Assembly (NCBI RefSeq): GCF_022134585.1
Contig: NZ_JAKNCT010000002.1
Location: forward strand, 1 to 64,000
Direction: 5' to 3'
DNA: 64,000 bases
From: Mesosutterella porci
GTDB taxonomy: Bacteria; Pseudomonadota; Gammaproteobacteria; Burkholderiales; Burkholderiaceae_F
Shown in pieces: positions 39,281 through 48,410 of this stretch. The notes under the pieces are model-generated. The model ran no database searches, was not told the DNA's origin, and saw only the letters and a program-made list of their open reading frames with translations. Made by a program: the position numbers and the translations under genes. How positions within the stretch are numbered: position 1 is the stretch's first letter; the number at the start of each line of letters is the position of its first letter.

Positions 39281-40603
39281 CTACATGTCGCAGGCCTTCA
39301 GGGGCGCCCTGAGCTGTGCGCGGACATTGTCCATTCCCGAATAGAAGGCCTTCAGCATCACGAGGCCGAGGAATTTGCCTCTCTTGGTTACGATCAGCCG
39401 GTCAGGATCCTGCGGATCCTGCCTGATCGCGCCGATCAGGCGCAGGCCGGTTATTTCCTTAAAAAGCGAGGTATCCAGGTTGACGCCATGGACTTCGCGG
39501 AAATATTTTCTGCTCAGTCTTCCTGCGAACACGCTCAGCATGAGCCTGTACTGGAGGATCTGATGCTTGGTGAAGATCCTGCGGCGCTCCGTGCCCATCA
39601 GACCGGACTGGATGCGCTGGGCGTACCTGCTCAGACTGAATGTGTTGACGTAAAGGGCATTGCCGAGGAATGAGAATGCCCCGGAGCCGATTCCGAGGTA
39701 TTCGTCATGGTCAATGACGTACTCATCGATGCCCTCGTCGTTGGTCCTGCCGAAAGTCCATGATGTGAGCTGGCGGTAATGCTTCCCCAGAGTGTTCAAA
39801 ATGGTGTCGTACTGCTGTGACAGCTCCTGGCCCTTGGCCGCAATGATTCCTTTGACGCTGCGGCGGGTCTGGCTGGTGACCATGAGGGGATAGGTTGTAA
39901 CCTGGCGGGGGTTGAGCTGGCGGATAAGCTCCATGTCGCGGGCGATCATGTCGAGGGACTGGCCCCGGAAGCCGAACATCATGTCGACGTTGCAGGTGGG
40001 GAACAGGTCCTGGCAGGCGGCGATTCGGTCGTAGATTTCAGCACCTGTTCCGAACTTGTCGCGTTCAGTAAGGCGCAGAATGCTGTCGTCGAAGCTCTGC
40101 ACGCCGATGGACATGCGGTTGACCAGCCCCTTGAGGTTTTTAAAGCTGGGGCTGGCGATTTCCTTGGGGTCTGTTTCGCAGGAAACCTCCTTGATGCCCG
40201 GGAACAGTTTCCTCGCCAGTTCGAGCGTCCTGATCAGTTCGTCTTCCAGTATGGTGGTCGTGCCGCCCCCCACGTACACGGACTGAAAATCGTAGCCCAG
40301 GTCCTTGGCCATCTGCATCTCGGTCCGGAGGTTTTTGAAATATTCCCGAGCCTTGTATTCCTTGAACAGGAATCGGTGGAAGGTGCAGTAGGTGCACAGC
40401 GTGTGGCAGAAAGGCACGTGCATGTAAAGCAAGTACCGGTGCCCTTCCTGAGGAGCGGGCGGCGTCTTGAGCACCACCGGGTCCACAGAAAGTCCCCTGT
40501 CGATATAAAACTGCATGATCCGGTCTGTCAGATGGACCTGCCAGTCCGGCATGATGTGCTGGCCGTGAGTGAACGAATGAGGCTGCTCGATGTCAATAGG
40601 CAT
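39281..40603 (-). CDS. radical SAM protein, HemN/HemW-like (coproporphyrinogen oxidase family)
   Basis: A 440 aa protein with the radical SAM cluster motif CHTLCTYC (CX3CX2C, about residues 73-80), preceded by YLLYMHVPF, and the GGGTTTI SAM loop. The overall pattern is that of the oxygen-independent coproporphyrinogen oxidase/HemW/ChuW group, and a HemN-type C-terminal domain follows. I cannot say whether it is a heme chaperone, a true oxidase or a heme-degrading methyltransferase. ATG 40603 has no clear ribosome site; a TTG at 40687 would overlap the upstream gene. It lies 55 nt after the acyl-CoA ligase gene on the same strand. Confidence 0.82.
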   Translation of the reverse strand: MPIDIEQPHSFTHGQHIMPDWQVHLTDRIMQFYIDRGLSVDPVVLKTPPAPQEGHRYLLYMHVPFCHTLCTYCTFHRFLFKEYKAREYFKNLRTEMQMAKDLGYDFQSVYVGGGTTTILEDELIRTLELARKLFPGIKEVSCETDPKEIASPSFKNLKGLVNRMSIGVQSFDDSILRLTERDKFGTGAEIYDRIAACQDLFPTCNVDMMFGFRGQSLDMIARDMELIRQLNPRQVTTYPLMVTSQTRRSVKGIIAAKGQELSQQYDTILNTLGKHYRQLTSWTFGRTNDEGIDEYVIDHDEYLGIGSGAFSFLGNALYVNTFSLSRYAQRIQSGLMGTERRRIFTKHQILQYRLMLSVFAGRLSRKYFREVHGVNLDTSLFKEITGLRLIGAIRQDPQDPDRLIVTKRGKFLGLVMLKAFYSGMDNVRAQLRAPLKACDM

Positions 40604-40658
40604 GGGTATCAGAAAAAACAGGCGTGTCCGGGACGTGTGATCGGAAAATAAGGTATTT

Positions 40659-42494
40659 TTAATACATCTTTTTGATCGCTTCCGCAAATTTTGTGCTCAG
40701 CGGGCCGCGCTTAAGCTTCAGCGTGGGGGTGAGCAGCCCGTTGTCGATGGTCCACGGCTCAAGGCTGAGGGTGACGGCGCGGGGAAGAGAGTAGTGCGGG
40801 AAGTTTGCGGCTGCTGCCTTGGCGCGCTTCAGGGCGGCCTGCCTCGCCGGCGCCGCGGAGAGGCTTTCAGGATCGCGTGGGTCGAGCTTCAGGCTGCGTG
40901 CGAGCTTCTCCCATTCCTCGGGGTTCAGGACGGCGATAAGCGAAATGTAGGGCTTGTTTTCGCCGACGACGAAGGTCTGAGAGAAAAGGGGATCGGTTTC
41001 AATGGCGGACTCAAGGTCGACGGGAGGAACCTTCTCGCCCGTCGAGGTGACGATGATTTCCTTGATTCGGCCCTTGATGTACAGGTGGCCGTCCTCCGAG
41101 ATCGTTCCTACGTCTCCGGTCTTCAGCCAACCGTCGGCGGTGAAGGCGTCCTTGGTGGCGTCGGGCCGGTTCCAGTATCCCCGCATGACGCTTGGTCCCT
41201 TGACCTGTATTTCATCGCCCTCGCCCAGGCGCACCTGCACGGAAGTGTATGGATGGCCCACGGTCCGGGGTTGGTTGTCCTGCAGGTTGTTGCCGGCGAT
41301 CACCGGTGAGGTCTCCGTCATGCCGTAGCCCTGAATGACGGACATCCCCAGCCCGCAGAAAACCTTGGCAACCTTCTGGCTGATGGCAGCCCCGCCGGAG
41401 ATGGCCACGCGGAGCCGGCCGCCGAACTGATCCAGCAGCATTTGGGAAACGCGCCTTGTAAGCGTTCTTCTCACTATCGGATCGAGGAATTCGCGCGGGC
41501 TGTGCTCAACCGGCAGGCGGTTTTTGCGGCAGAACTTTCTCCAGCCGACCTCAACGGCCCAGTCGAAAAGCTTCTGCGCAAAGGGCCCTTTCTTGCCCAG
41601 GACGGCCTGAATTTTCGCGTAGGTCCGTTCGTAAATGCGGGGAACGGAGATGATGACAGTGGGCTTCACAACCTTGAAGTCCTCGGCCAGCAGCATGATG
41701 GAGCGGTTGTAGACCACCGTACAGCCCATGCCGAGGGGCAGATAGTATCCCAGGGTCCTTTCAAACGTGTGGGAAAGGGGCAGGAAGGACAAGAACACAT
41801 CGCCTGCGACGGGGGTGAGGCAGTCGGTAGTGTCAACCACGTTGGTCAGGAAGTTTTTGTGGGTAAGCATGACCCCCTTGGGCCTTCCCGTAGTGCCTGA
41901 TGTGTAGACGATGGCGCCGAGATCTTCCGGTTCGGGCGACTCCGCCAGGGCTGAGTCGGGAACGCCGGCCCCGTCCTTGAGCCACTGCTCGAGGGTGTGC
42001 AGGCGCACGCCGGAGCCGGACCCGGCGGGCAGCTGCGTTTCTTCCGTGAAGACGACGTGCTTGAGGTCCGGCATCGGGATCTGCTTGGCGGCTATCGCCT
42101 GCCAGCGGCTCAGCTTGTTGGTGATGAGAACCGAGGACTGGGAGTCTATCAGGATGAAGGCGCAGGCTCCCGGAGTGTCGATGGCGTGCAGCGGCACCGG
42201 AGTGAGGGCGTTGGAGAGAGCGCCTTGGTCAGCGCAGACTGCGTCAATTCCATTCGGCAGCAGGATGGCGACCCTGGCGTACCTCGCAAGTCCGAGCGTT
42301 GCGTAGGCCCGGCGCCACCCGAGGATTCGGTCGGCGAGCTGTCGGTAGCTGTAGCTGTTCCATTTGCCGGCCGTGCGGTCGTACTGCCGCAGTGCCTCGT
42401 CATCGGGTGCGACTTTAAGCCGGTTGTTGATCAGGTCAGGTAAAACCCTTGCGGTTTTCAGCAGCGCAATTCGATCCGCAGTCGTGTTGCTCAC
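40659..42494 (-). CDS. long-chain fatty acid-CoA ligase (AMP-binding, FadD15-like)
   Basis: A 611 aa adenylate-forming enzyme that activates fatty acids as acyl-CoA. The AMP-binding P-loop YTSGTTGRPKGVMLTHKN (about residues 196-213), SFLPLSHTFERT, the motif GYGMTETSPV and the C-terminal WLKTGDVG...GRIKEIIVTSTGEKVPP are all present. It starts at GTG 42494 with AAGGAC 8 nt upstream. The radical SAM gene follows. The native acid is unknown. Confidence 0.92.
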   Translation of the reverse strand: MSNTTADRIALLKTARVLPDLINNRLKVAPDDEALRQYDRTAGKWNSYSYRQLADRILGWRRAYATLGLARYARVAILLPNGIDAVCADQGALSNALTPVPLHAIDTPGACAFILIDSQSSVLITNKLSRWQAIAAKQIPMPDLKHVVFTEETQLPAGSGSGVRLHTLEQWLKDGAGVPDSALAESPEPEDLGAIVYTSGTTGRPKGVMLTHKNFLTNVVDTTDCLTPVAGDVFLSFLPLSHTFERTLGYYLPLGMGCTVVYNRSIMLLAEDFKVVKPTVIISVPRIYERTYAKIQAVLGKKGPFAQKLFDWAVEVGWRKFCRKNRLPVEHSPREFLDPIVRRTLTRRVSQMLLDQFGGRLRVAISGGAAISQKVAKVFCGLGMSVIQGYGMTETSPVIAGNNLQDNQPRTVGHPYTSVQVRLGEGDEIQVKGPSVMRGYWNRPDATKDAFTADGWLKTGDVGTISEDGHLYIKGRIKEIIVTSTGEKVPPVDLESAIETDPLFSQTFVVGENKPYISLIAVLNPEEWEKLARSLKLDPRDPESLSAAPARQAALKRAKAAAANFPHYSLPRAVTLSLEPWTIDNGLLTPTLKLKRGPLSTKFAEAIKKMY

Positions 42495-42547
42495 TTTTTT
42501 CGTCCTTCAAAAAGCAGGAAAAATTCGCCCGAAAGCACCGGACGAGG

Positions 42548-44380
42548 CTAGGAGTTTTCCTCTGCCGCCTTCTTTTTGCCCTCAAGCTCTTCCCAGCGCG
42601 CATATTTGCGTTCCAAGATTTTCGGCAGTTCATCGAGCCTGAGGCGGTCCGCCTTGATCTGCTCCACGGGGCTGCGGTGATAGCCCGGGTCAGCCATGGC
42701 TGCTATGAGTTTTTCCTGTTCCTGCTCTAGGGCTTCTATATCCCCTGGCAGCGACTCCAGCTCCTTGCCTTCCCTGTAGGTGAGGCGGAGGGCTTTTTTC
42801 CGCGCGGGACGTGCCGGGAGGACGGGAGCTTTTTTCTCAGCCGGCTCTGGATTTGCAGGAGCCGGCCGACGGTATTTTAACCAATCGGTGTAGCCGCCGA
42901 CGTATTCATGCCACTCGCCGCCGCTCTCAGCGGCCAGGACCTGGGTGACAGTGTTGTCGAGGAAGCGGCGGTCATGCGAGACGAGGATCAGGGTGCCGGA
43001 GAAGTCGGCAAGCGTCTGCTCCAGAATCTCCAGCGAGTCTATGTCCAGGTCGTTTGTGGGCTCGTCGAGTACTAGCAGGTTAGCGGGCAGCGCGAAAAGT
43101 CGGGCCAGCAGGAGGCGGTTCCTCTCCCCGCCTGACAGGGCGGACACGGGGGAGTCTGCTCTCCTCGGGGAGAAAAGAAAATCGGCCAGGTAGCTTTTGA
43201 CGTGCTTCCTGACTCCTCCGATCTCAACCCATTCGCTGCCGGGAGCGATGGTGTCGGCCACAGTTTTGTTCAGGTCAAGCTGGGCGCGCAGCTGGTCGAA
43301 ATAGGCAATATGCAGGTTGGTTCCCAGCCTGACCGTTCCCTGATCGGGCGGAAGCTGCCCGAGAAGAATCTTGATGAGGGTGCTTTTTCCGGCCCCGTTC
43401 GGTCCTACGAGTCCGAGCCGGTCCCCCCTCATTAGCCGGAAATTCAGTCCTTTGATTATCTGCCTGCCGCCAAAGGACTTTGAAATCCCCCGCAGCTCGG
43501 CCACCAGCCGTCCGCTCTTCTCCCCAGAGTCGATCGACATGCTCACCCGCCCCATGCGCTCGCGCCGGGCCTCGCGCTCTCTGCGGAGCCGCTCGAGGCG
43601 CCTCACCCGCCCTTCGTTTCTCGTCCTTCGGGCTTCGATGCCCCGGCGAATCCAGACCTCTTCCTGTCTCCAGAATTTGTCGAACTTCCGGTTGGACGTC
43701 TCTTCGATGCTGAGCTCGTAGCTTTTATGCTGCTCGTAAGCCGCGAAATTGCCGGGATAGGATCTCAGGATCCCTCGGTCGAGCTCCACGATCCTCGTGG
43801 AGACATCGTCGAGGAATGCCCGGTCATGGGTGATCACGACGAGGGCCCTGTTATTTCTGCAGGTTTCCTTGATGAGGTTTTCCAGCATGAGAATGCCGTC
43901 GATGTCGAGGTGGTTGGTCGGCTCGTCGAGTAGCAGCAGATCCGGGGACTGAGCGAAGGCAAGGGCGATGGCGGCTTTTTTCCTCTCCCCGCCGGATGCC
44001 CTGGCCGGATCGATGTCCGGGTTCACCTTAAGCTTTTGCAGGAAGGCATCCAGCGAGGCGACCTGCTGCCAGTAGGCTCGGGAGTCTTCCTCATCAAAAT
44101 GGGCGCGCAGAATCAGGCTTTCCTTGAGCGTGGGGGCCGCGGGGAGGTCGGGTTCCTGGGGCAGCCGGACGATTCTCAGACCGTCCTTGGTCTGCTTTTC
44201 TCCGTCGTCGAGCCTGATTTCCCCGGCCAGGGCTTGAAGCAGGGAGCTTTTCCCCGTTCCATTGCGCCCGATCAGCCCGATCCTTTCTCCTTCGGCGATG
44301 GAAAGCTCCGCATTGTCGAGAAGAGGGACGTCACCATAGGCCAGAGAGGCTTTTCTTAGCGTAAGCAGTGTGTTCAGCAT
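42548..44380 (-). CDS. uup: ABC-F family ATPase, Uup-like
   Basis: A 610 aa soluble protein with two ABC domains and no membrane part. Domain 1 has GRNGTGKSS, SGGERKKAAIALAFA and LLLLDEPTNHLD. Domain 2 has GPNGAGKSTL, LSGGERNRLLLARLF and LLVLDEPTNDLD. A charged inter-domain linker (about residues 230-285, very Arg/Glu-rich) and a C-terminal coiled coil (about 535-610) mark the Uup branch, which binds branched DNA and ribosomes. ABC-F proteins act on ribosomes or DNA structures rather than in transport. Confidence 0.92.
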   Translation of the reverse strand: MLNTLLTLRKASLAYGDVPLLDNAELSIAEGERIGLIGRNGTGKSSLLQALAGEIRLDDGEKQTKDGLRIVRLPQEPDLPAAPTLKESLILRAHFDEEDSRAYWQQVASLDAFLQKLKVNPDIDPARASGGERKKAAIALAFAQSPDLLLLDEPTNHLDIDGILMLENLIKETCRNNRALVVITHDRAFLDDVSTRIVELDRGILRSYPGNFAAYEQHKSYELSIEETSNRKFDKFWRQEEVWIRRGIEARRTRNEGRVRRLERLRREREARRERMGRVSMSIDSGEKSGRLVAELRGISKSFGGRQIIKGLNFRLMRGDRLGLVGPNGAGKSTLIKILLGQLPPDQGTVRLGTNLHIAYFDQLRAQLDLNKTVADTIAPGSEWVEIGGVRKHVKSYLADFLFSPRRADSPVSALSGGERNRLLLARLFALPANLLVLDEPTNDLDIDSLEILEQTLADFSGTLILVSHDRRFLDNTVTQVLAAESGGEWHEYVGGYTDWLKYRRPAPANPEPAEKKAPVLPARPARKKALRLTYREGKELESLPGDIEALEQEQEKLIAAMADPGYHRSPVEQIKADRLRLDELPKILERKYARWEELEGKKKAAEENS

Positions 44381-44493
44381 CTAAGACAAAGAGATGGAAT
44401 TGACGACAGGGACCATTGTAGGGGCAAAATCCAAATGGCTTAAGATCTTGCCCTGAGCGCAGGCAGTCTTTCTGCACAAGGAGGGGATTTTCG

Positions 44494-45402
44494 ATGGCAC
44501 AACCGCTGGAATCATGGAAGGGCAGGGATCTTTTTGACATCTCCGGAGTGGGCGGGCAGGCCTTCCCTGAAGGCGCCCTCTACATCGTGGGGCTGCCTAT
44601 TGGGAACTCGGCTGATATCACGATCCGGGCGCTCTGGGTGCTCGCGCTGGCCGACTTTATCGCGGCCGAGGACACTCGCCAGACCCAGAAAATTCTGATG
44701 AAGTACGGCATCACCACCCCGGAAATTTCAGTGCGCGAGTTCAATGAGGTGACGGGGGCGCAGCGCATCATCGACAGCCTCAGGGAGGGGCGCAGGGTCG
44801 CGTTGGTCACGGATGCGGGGACTCCTGCGGTTTCGGACCCGGGGGCTCTGGTCGCCCGTATTGTGCTCGACGCGGGCTTTCGCGTCATTCCGATTCCCGG
44901 GGCGAGCGCAGTGATCACGGCGCTTTCGGGCTCCGGGCTTCAGGCGAAAACCTTCACTTTCGTCGGTTTCGTTCCCCCGCAGGCCAAGGCGCGCAAGGAG
45001 GCTTTGCAGCACTACGCCCGCAGAGGGGACGCCTTTGTGCTGTACGAGGCGCCTCACCGTATCACGGATCTGCTGAAGGATCTGGCGGAGTGCCTCGAGC
45101 CGCAGCGCAGGGTCGTTGTGGCCCGGGAGATTACGAAGAAATTCGAGTCTTTTGCGACAGTTCCAGCTTCAGGGCTGGCGGCTTGGGCGCAGGAGCACGA
45201 GCCGCGCGGCGAGTATGTTGTCCTCGTCGATCAGGCTGAGAAAAAGCCCGAAGGTCTGGATGAGCGCTCGGTCGCGTGGGCCGCGGCAATCGCCGAGGCT
45301 CTTCCCTTGTCGAAGGCCGCCGCCATCGTCTCGAAAGTGACTGGCGTGGCGCGCGAGCAGGCCTATAAGACACTCTGCGAGCTCAAACAGAAGCGAGACT
45401 GA
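44494..45402 (+). CDS. rsmI: 16S rRNA (cytidine-2'-O)-methyltransferase RsmI
   Basis: RsmI 2'-O-methylates C1402 of 16S rRNA. The 302 aa protein shows GALYIVGLPIGNSADITIRAL (about residues 27-47), EDTRQTQKILMKYGI, VTDAGTPAVSDPGA and GASAVITALSGSGL, the SAM-tetrapyrrole methylase signatures of the family. GGAGGGG before ATG 44494 is a good ribosome site. It is divergent from the uup-like gene (113 nt apart) and convergent with the CBS protein. Confidence 0.95.
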   Translation: MAQPLESWKGRDLFDISGVGGQAFPEGALYIVGLPIGNSADITIRALWVLALADFIAAEDTRQTQKILMKYGITTPEISVREFNEVTGAQRIIDSLREGRRVALVTDAGTPAVSDPGALVARIVLDAGFRVIPIPGASAVITALSGSGLQAKTFTFVGFVPPQAKARKEALQHYARRGDAFVLYEAPHRITDLLKDLAECLEPQRRVVVAREITKKFESFATVPASGLAAWAQEHEPRGEYVVLVDQAEKKPEGLDERSVAWAAAIAEALPLSKAAAIVSKVTGVAREQAYKTLCELKQKRD

Positions 45403-45456
45403 AGCGCCTGTGGGGCGGCAGGGACGAGATAGGACGGCAGCTTCGGATCGGGCGGC

Positions 45457-45912
45457 TCAGGGCCTTTCTGCGATTTCGCGGGTTTTGGAGGACTTGATGT
45501 CTCTCACGATGCTGTCGAGCATCATGGAAAGTTCCTCGAGCATGTTGGAATTGGTCACCACGCCGACGAGCTTTCCTTCACCGTCCACAACGGGGAGCCG
45601 GCGGATGCCGAATTCACGCATGCGGGCCAGAGCGTCGATGATGTTCTCCTCTCCCTTCGTGACCACTGCCGGGGAAGACATGACTTCTCCCACGCTTGTC
45701 GCATCGGCATCCCTGCCGGTCGCGACGACCTCGATGGCGACGTCGCGGTCCGTGATCATTCCTGTGGGCTCGTTTTTCTCGTTGACGACAACAAGGCTGC
45801 CGACATGATGCGAGCGCATGGCCTTGGCGCATTCGCGGATGGAAACCTGAGCGGTGATGGTTTCCACGTGATGAACCGCGAGATCAATCACTTTCATGGA
45901 ACGTGCGCGCAT
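45457..45912 (-). CDS. CBS domain-pair protein
   Basis: A 151 aa cytosolic protein made almost entirely of two CBS domains. The first, about residues 8-64, contains HHVGSLVVVNEKNEPTGMIT; the second, about 76-130, contains FGIRRLPVVDGEGKLVGVVT. Such Bateman modules bind adenine nucleotides or SAM and can signal energy state; no output domain is attached. The start may be ATG 45912 or ATG 45897 (MKVIDLAVHHV). It follows ttcA on the same strand after 87 nt. Confidence 0.88.
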   Translation of the reverse strand: MRARSMKVIDLAVHHVETITAQVSIRECAKAMRSHHVGSLVVVNEKNEPTGMITDRDVAIEVVATGRDADATSVGEVMSSPAVVTKGEENIIDALARMREFGIRRLPVVDGEGKLVGVVTNSNMLEELSMMLDSIVRDIKSSKTREIAERP

Positions 45913-45999
45913 GTTCTCTGCCTCTCCATCAGAAAGATAAGCAAGCTGGTCAACCGCCGCGGCGGGGTAAGGAGATCCCTGGCGGCATGGACGATTATT

Positions 46000-46932
46000 T
46001 TAACGCGATTGGGATTTCTCTCCGCCCCTGGAGCGCCGGGGCTTGAGCGGCGGAGTGTCCGGCGCCAGGGCCTTGAAGTTGCTGAAGTCCCATAAGGTGC
46101 GATCCATCAGGTGCGAGGGGGTGACGCGCGTCATGCTCATGAAAATGTTGTACAGCCTGTCACCGTCCTCCCGGTTCCAGCGCTTCATCATTTCCTTGAT
46201 CTCATGCCGCTTTTTGTTTTCCGCCAGCCCGCAGAGATTTTTGGGGATGAGCGGATAGCCCTGAAGCCTGGCCCATCGGGCGGTCTCCGATTCACGGACA
46301 TAGGCGAGCGGCCTGATCACGATGTGCCGACCGTCGTCGCTGCGCAGCACGGGAGGCATGCCCTTGAGCCTGCCGCTGTAAAACATGTTGAGCAGCAGCG
46401 TGCTCACGATGTCGTCCATCTGGTGGCCCAGCGCAATTTTTGTGATTCCGAGGCGGTCGGCCGCAGAGTAGAGGATGCCCCTCCTGAGCCGTGAGCAGAG
46501 CGAACAGATGTGCTGCCCGGTGGGGATGAGCTTCAAAATGGTTTTGTATGTGTCCTGCCGCTCAATGTGATAAGCAACGCCGATTTTTCGAAAGTACTCC
46601 GGCAGCAACTCGTGGGGGAAGCCCGGCATGTTCATGTCAACGTTGATCGCCATGATGTCGAAGTGGATCGGCGCCCGCTTTTGCAACTTGAGCAGCGTCT
46701 CAAGCAGCACGTAGCTGTCCTTGCCGCCGGACATTGCGACTCCGACCTTGTCGCCCTCTGCGATCATCCCGAAGTCGCAGATCGCCTGCCCGGTGAGCCG
46801 GACGATCCTTTTTTCCAGCTTTTTGGCCTCAACCGATTTCTTGACCTTCGGGGCGGCCTGTGCAACAGTCCCTTTGGAACCAGGCTCTTCCTCCTGGTTC
46901 AGCGGGCGGATGGGAATCATTGTGTCCGTCAT
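46000..46932 (-). CDS. ttcA: tRNA 2-thiocytidine synthetase TtcA
   Basis: TtcA thiolates cytidine 32 of tRNAs using ATP and an iron-sulfur cluster. The 310 aa protein has the PP-loop SGGKDSYVLLETL (about residues 69-81), the first cluster motif CSLCSRLRRGILY with its CXXC, and LGHQMDDIVSTLLLNMFYSG. It starts 3 nt after the folB stop and is the last member of the slt-cca-folB-ttcA unit. Confidence 0.94.
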   Translation of the reverse strand: MTDTMIPIRPLNQEEEPGSKGTVAQAAPKVKKSVEAKKLEKRIVRLTGQAICDFGMIAEGDKVGVAMSGGKDSYVLLETLLKLQKRAPIHFDIMAINVDMNMPGFPHELLPEYFRKIGVAYHIERQDTYKTILKLIPTGQHICSLCSRLRRGILYSAADRLGITKIALGHQMDDIVSTLLLNMFYSGRLKGMPPVLRSDDGRHIVIRPLAYVRESETARWARLQGYPLIPKNLCGLAENKKRHEIKEMMKRWNREDGDRLYNIFMSMTRVTPSHLMDRTLWDFSNFKALAPDTPPLKPRRSRGGEKSQSR

Positions 46933-46935
46933 GGA

Positions 46936-47313
46936 TCACTCCTTTATGTAAAGAGCTTCGACGCCGGCCGCGCGGGCCCCGCGCACGGCGTGCGGCTTGC
47001 GGCAGCAGACTCGCGCCGCCTTTACTCCCGGCATGGCTGCGAGCCGGGCGAGCATTTTTTCAACGGCGCTCTCTACCAGATTGAGGTGGCCGCTCTGAAG
47101 GACTTGCCGGGCGATGTCGCAGAGATCGTCATAATTGACGGTATTCTCGATCGCATCGTCCAGGCGGGCTCTTGGAATCCAGACTTCGAGGGTGACCAGG
47201 ATGGTCTGCGGGCTGTTGATTTCCCTCGGATAAATGCCTAGCCGGGCCTCGACCCGGAGGTCTTCGATGAAAATGCGGATGCATCCCGCGGCGATTTCCG
47301 GCAGTGTTGTCAT
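46936..47313 (-). CDS. folB: dihydroneopterin aldolase FolB
   Basis: FolB splits dihydroneopterin to hydroxymethyl-dihydropterin and glycolaldehyde in folate synthesis. The 125 aa protein has IFIEDLRVEARLGIYPREI with the conserved glycine-containing strand, NYDDLCDIARQVL and LVESAVEKMLARL with the family glutamate. ATG 47313 overlaps the cca stop as ATGA, which selects this start over the longer open frame. Confidence 0.92.
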   Translation of the reverse strand: MTTLPEIAAGCIRIFIEDLRVEARLGIYPREINSPQTILVTLEVWIPRARLDDAIENTVNYDDLCDIARQVLQSGHLNLVESAVEKMLARLAAMPGVKAARVCCRKPHAVRGARAAGVEALYIKE

Positions 47314-48410
47314 TGCGGTTCTCCGGACAGAACGGTTTCGACGGCCCGCTCGCGCGCGGCGCGGATGGCCTGCGGAATGGCGGACGGATCGGCGGTTTGG
47401 GCGACGACACTCCTGGGGACAATGGACTTTGCTGCGGCCGAGGCGGTCTCCCACCTGTCGCCCCAGGGGCTGCCTAAGAATCGGGCCGCCGCCAACAGGT
47501 TTCGAAACCGTTCCGGGCGTCTGAAAAAGTCTGAATTTTCAAATATGTGAACAGCTTGCTGCGCAGTCGGAGGGTTCAGCACGCCGGGCAGGCATCTGGA
47601 GATCAGGTCGGCCATGCCCTGAAGTTCGCCGTTTGTCCTGAGCCCGCGGGCTATGCTGCCGGCGCGCTGGCCGCTGCGGCTGAGCAGGACAGTGAAGCGA
47701 ACGGGCAGGGCCGCGCCGGCTTGGGCGGATTCGTCAAGGCAGCGCAGGGTTTCTTCGTCGCATTCCAGCCCTGGAATGACGCGCTCGAGCGCTCCGCAGC
47801 GGGAGAGGACGCGGATCATGCGCGAGGGTTTTTGTTCCATCAGTCCCCTGGACAGTTCGCGCATGACCCTTTCAGGAACCAGCGCGTCGGCCTCTCCGCA
47901 GCGGACCATGTCCGTGAGCAGTCTCCATGTGTCCTCCGCGATGCTGAAGTCCGGCAGCCTGGCGCTGAACCGGGCGAGCCGCAGGATGCGCACGGGGTCT
48001 TCGCGGAAGGCAGAGCTGACATGCCGGAAGATCCTGTCCCGGATGTCTTTTCTGCCGCCCCATGGATCGATGAAGCGCCCGAGACTGTCCATTGCGATGG
48101 CGTTGATGGTCAGGTCCCGCCTCTCCAGATCTTCCTCGAGGGTGACCTCGGGAGAGGCGTGGAAGGTGAAGCCATGGTAGCCGGGGCCTGTTTTTCTCTC
48201 GGTCCGCGCCAGGGCGTACTCCTCGTGGGTTTTGGGATGAAGGAAGACGGGAAAATCAGCTCCCACGGGCAGGAAGCCCTTTTGGACCATGTACTGCGGC
48301 GTGGCTCCCACCACTACGAAATCCCGGTCCTGCGGGATCACGTCATAGCCCTCCTCTTTAAGGAGCAGGTCCCTCACGTATCCGCCGACGATGAAAATCT
48401 GAGGTTTCAC
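47310..48410 (-). CDS. cca: CCA-adding enzyme (tRNA nucleotidyltransferase)
   Basis: It adds or repairs the 3' CCA of tRNAs. The 366 aa protein shows the class II nucleotidyltransferase motifs FIVGGYVRDLLL, the metal-binding pair in QDRDFVVVG, ERRDLTINAIA and FREDPVRILRLARFSAR. It is shorter than E. coli Cca (412 aa), and I do not see the HD phosphohydrolase motif in the C-terminal part. GTG 48410 overlaps the slt stop as GTGA, which selects it over a longer open frame to 48605. Confidence 0.92.
   Translation of the reverse strand: MKPQIFIVGGYVRDLLLKEEGYDVIPQDRDFVVVGATPQYMVQKGFLPVGADFPVFLHPKTHEEYALARTERKTGPGYHGFTFHASPEVTLEEDLERRDLTINAIAMDSLGRFIDPWGGRKDIRDRIFRHVSSAFREDPVRILRLARFSARLPDFSIAEDTWRLLTDMVRCGEADALVPERVMRELSRGLMEQKPSRMIRVLSRCGALERVIPGLECDEETLRCLDESAQAGAALPVRFTVLLSRSGQRAGSIARGLRTNGELQGMADLISRCLPGVLNPPTAQQAVHIFENSDFFRRPERFRNLLAAARFLGSPWGDRWETASAAAKSIVPRSVVAQTADPSAIPQAIRAARERAVETVLSGEPQ

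Noticed and set aside
45954-45965. 12-bp palindrome CCGCCGCGGCGG between ttcA and the CBS gene
   Set aside because: In GC-rich DNA this is easily due to chance and nothing nearby supports a function.
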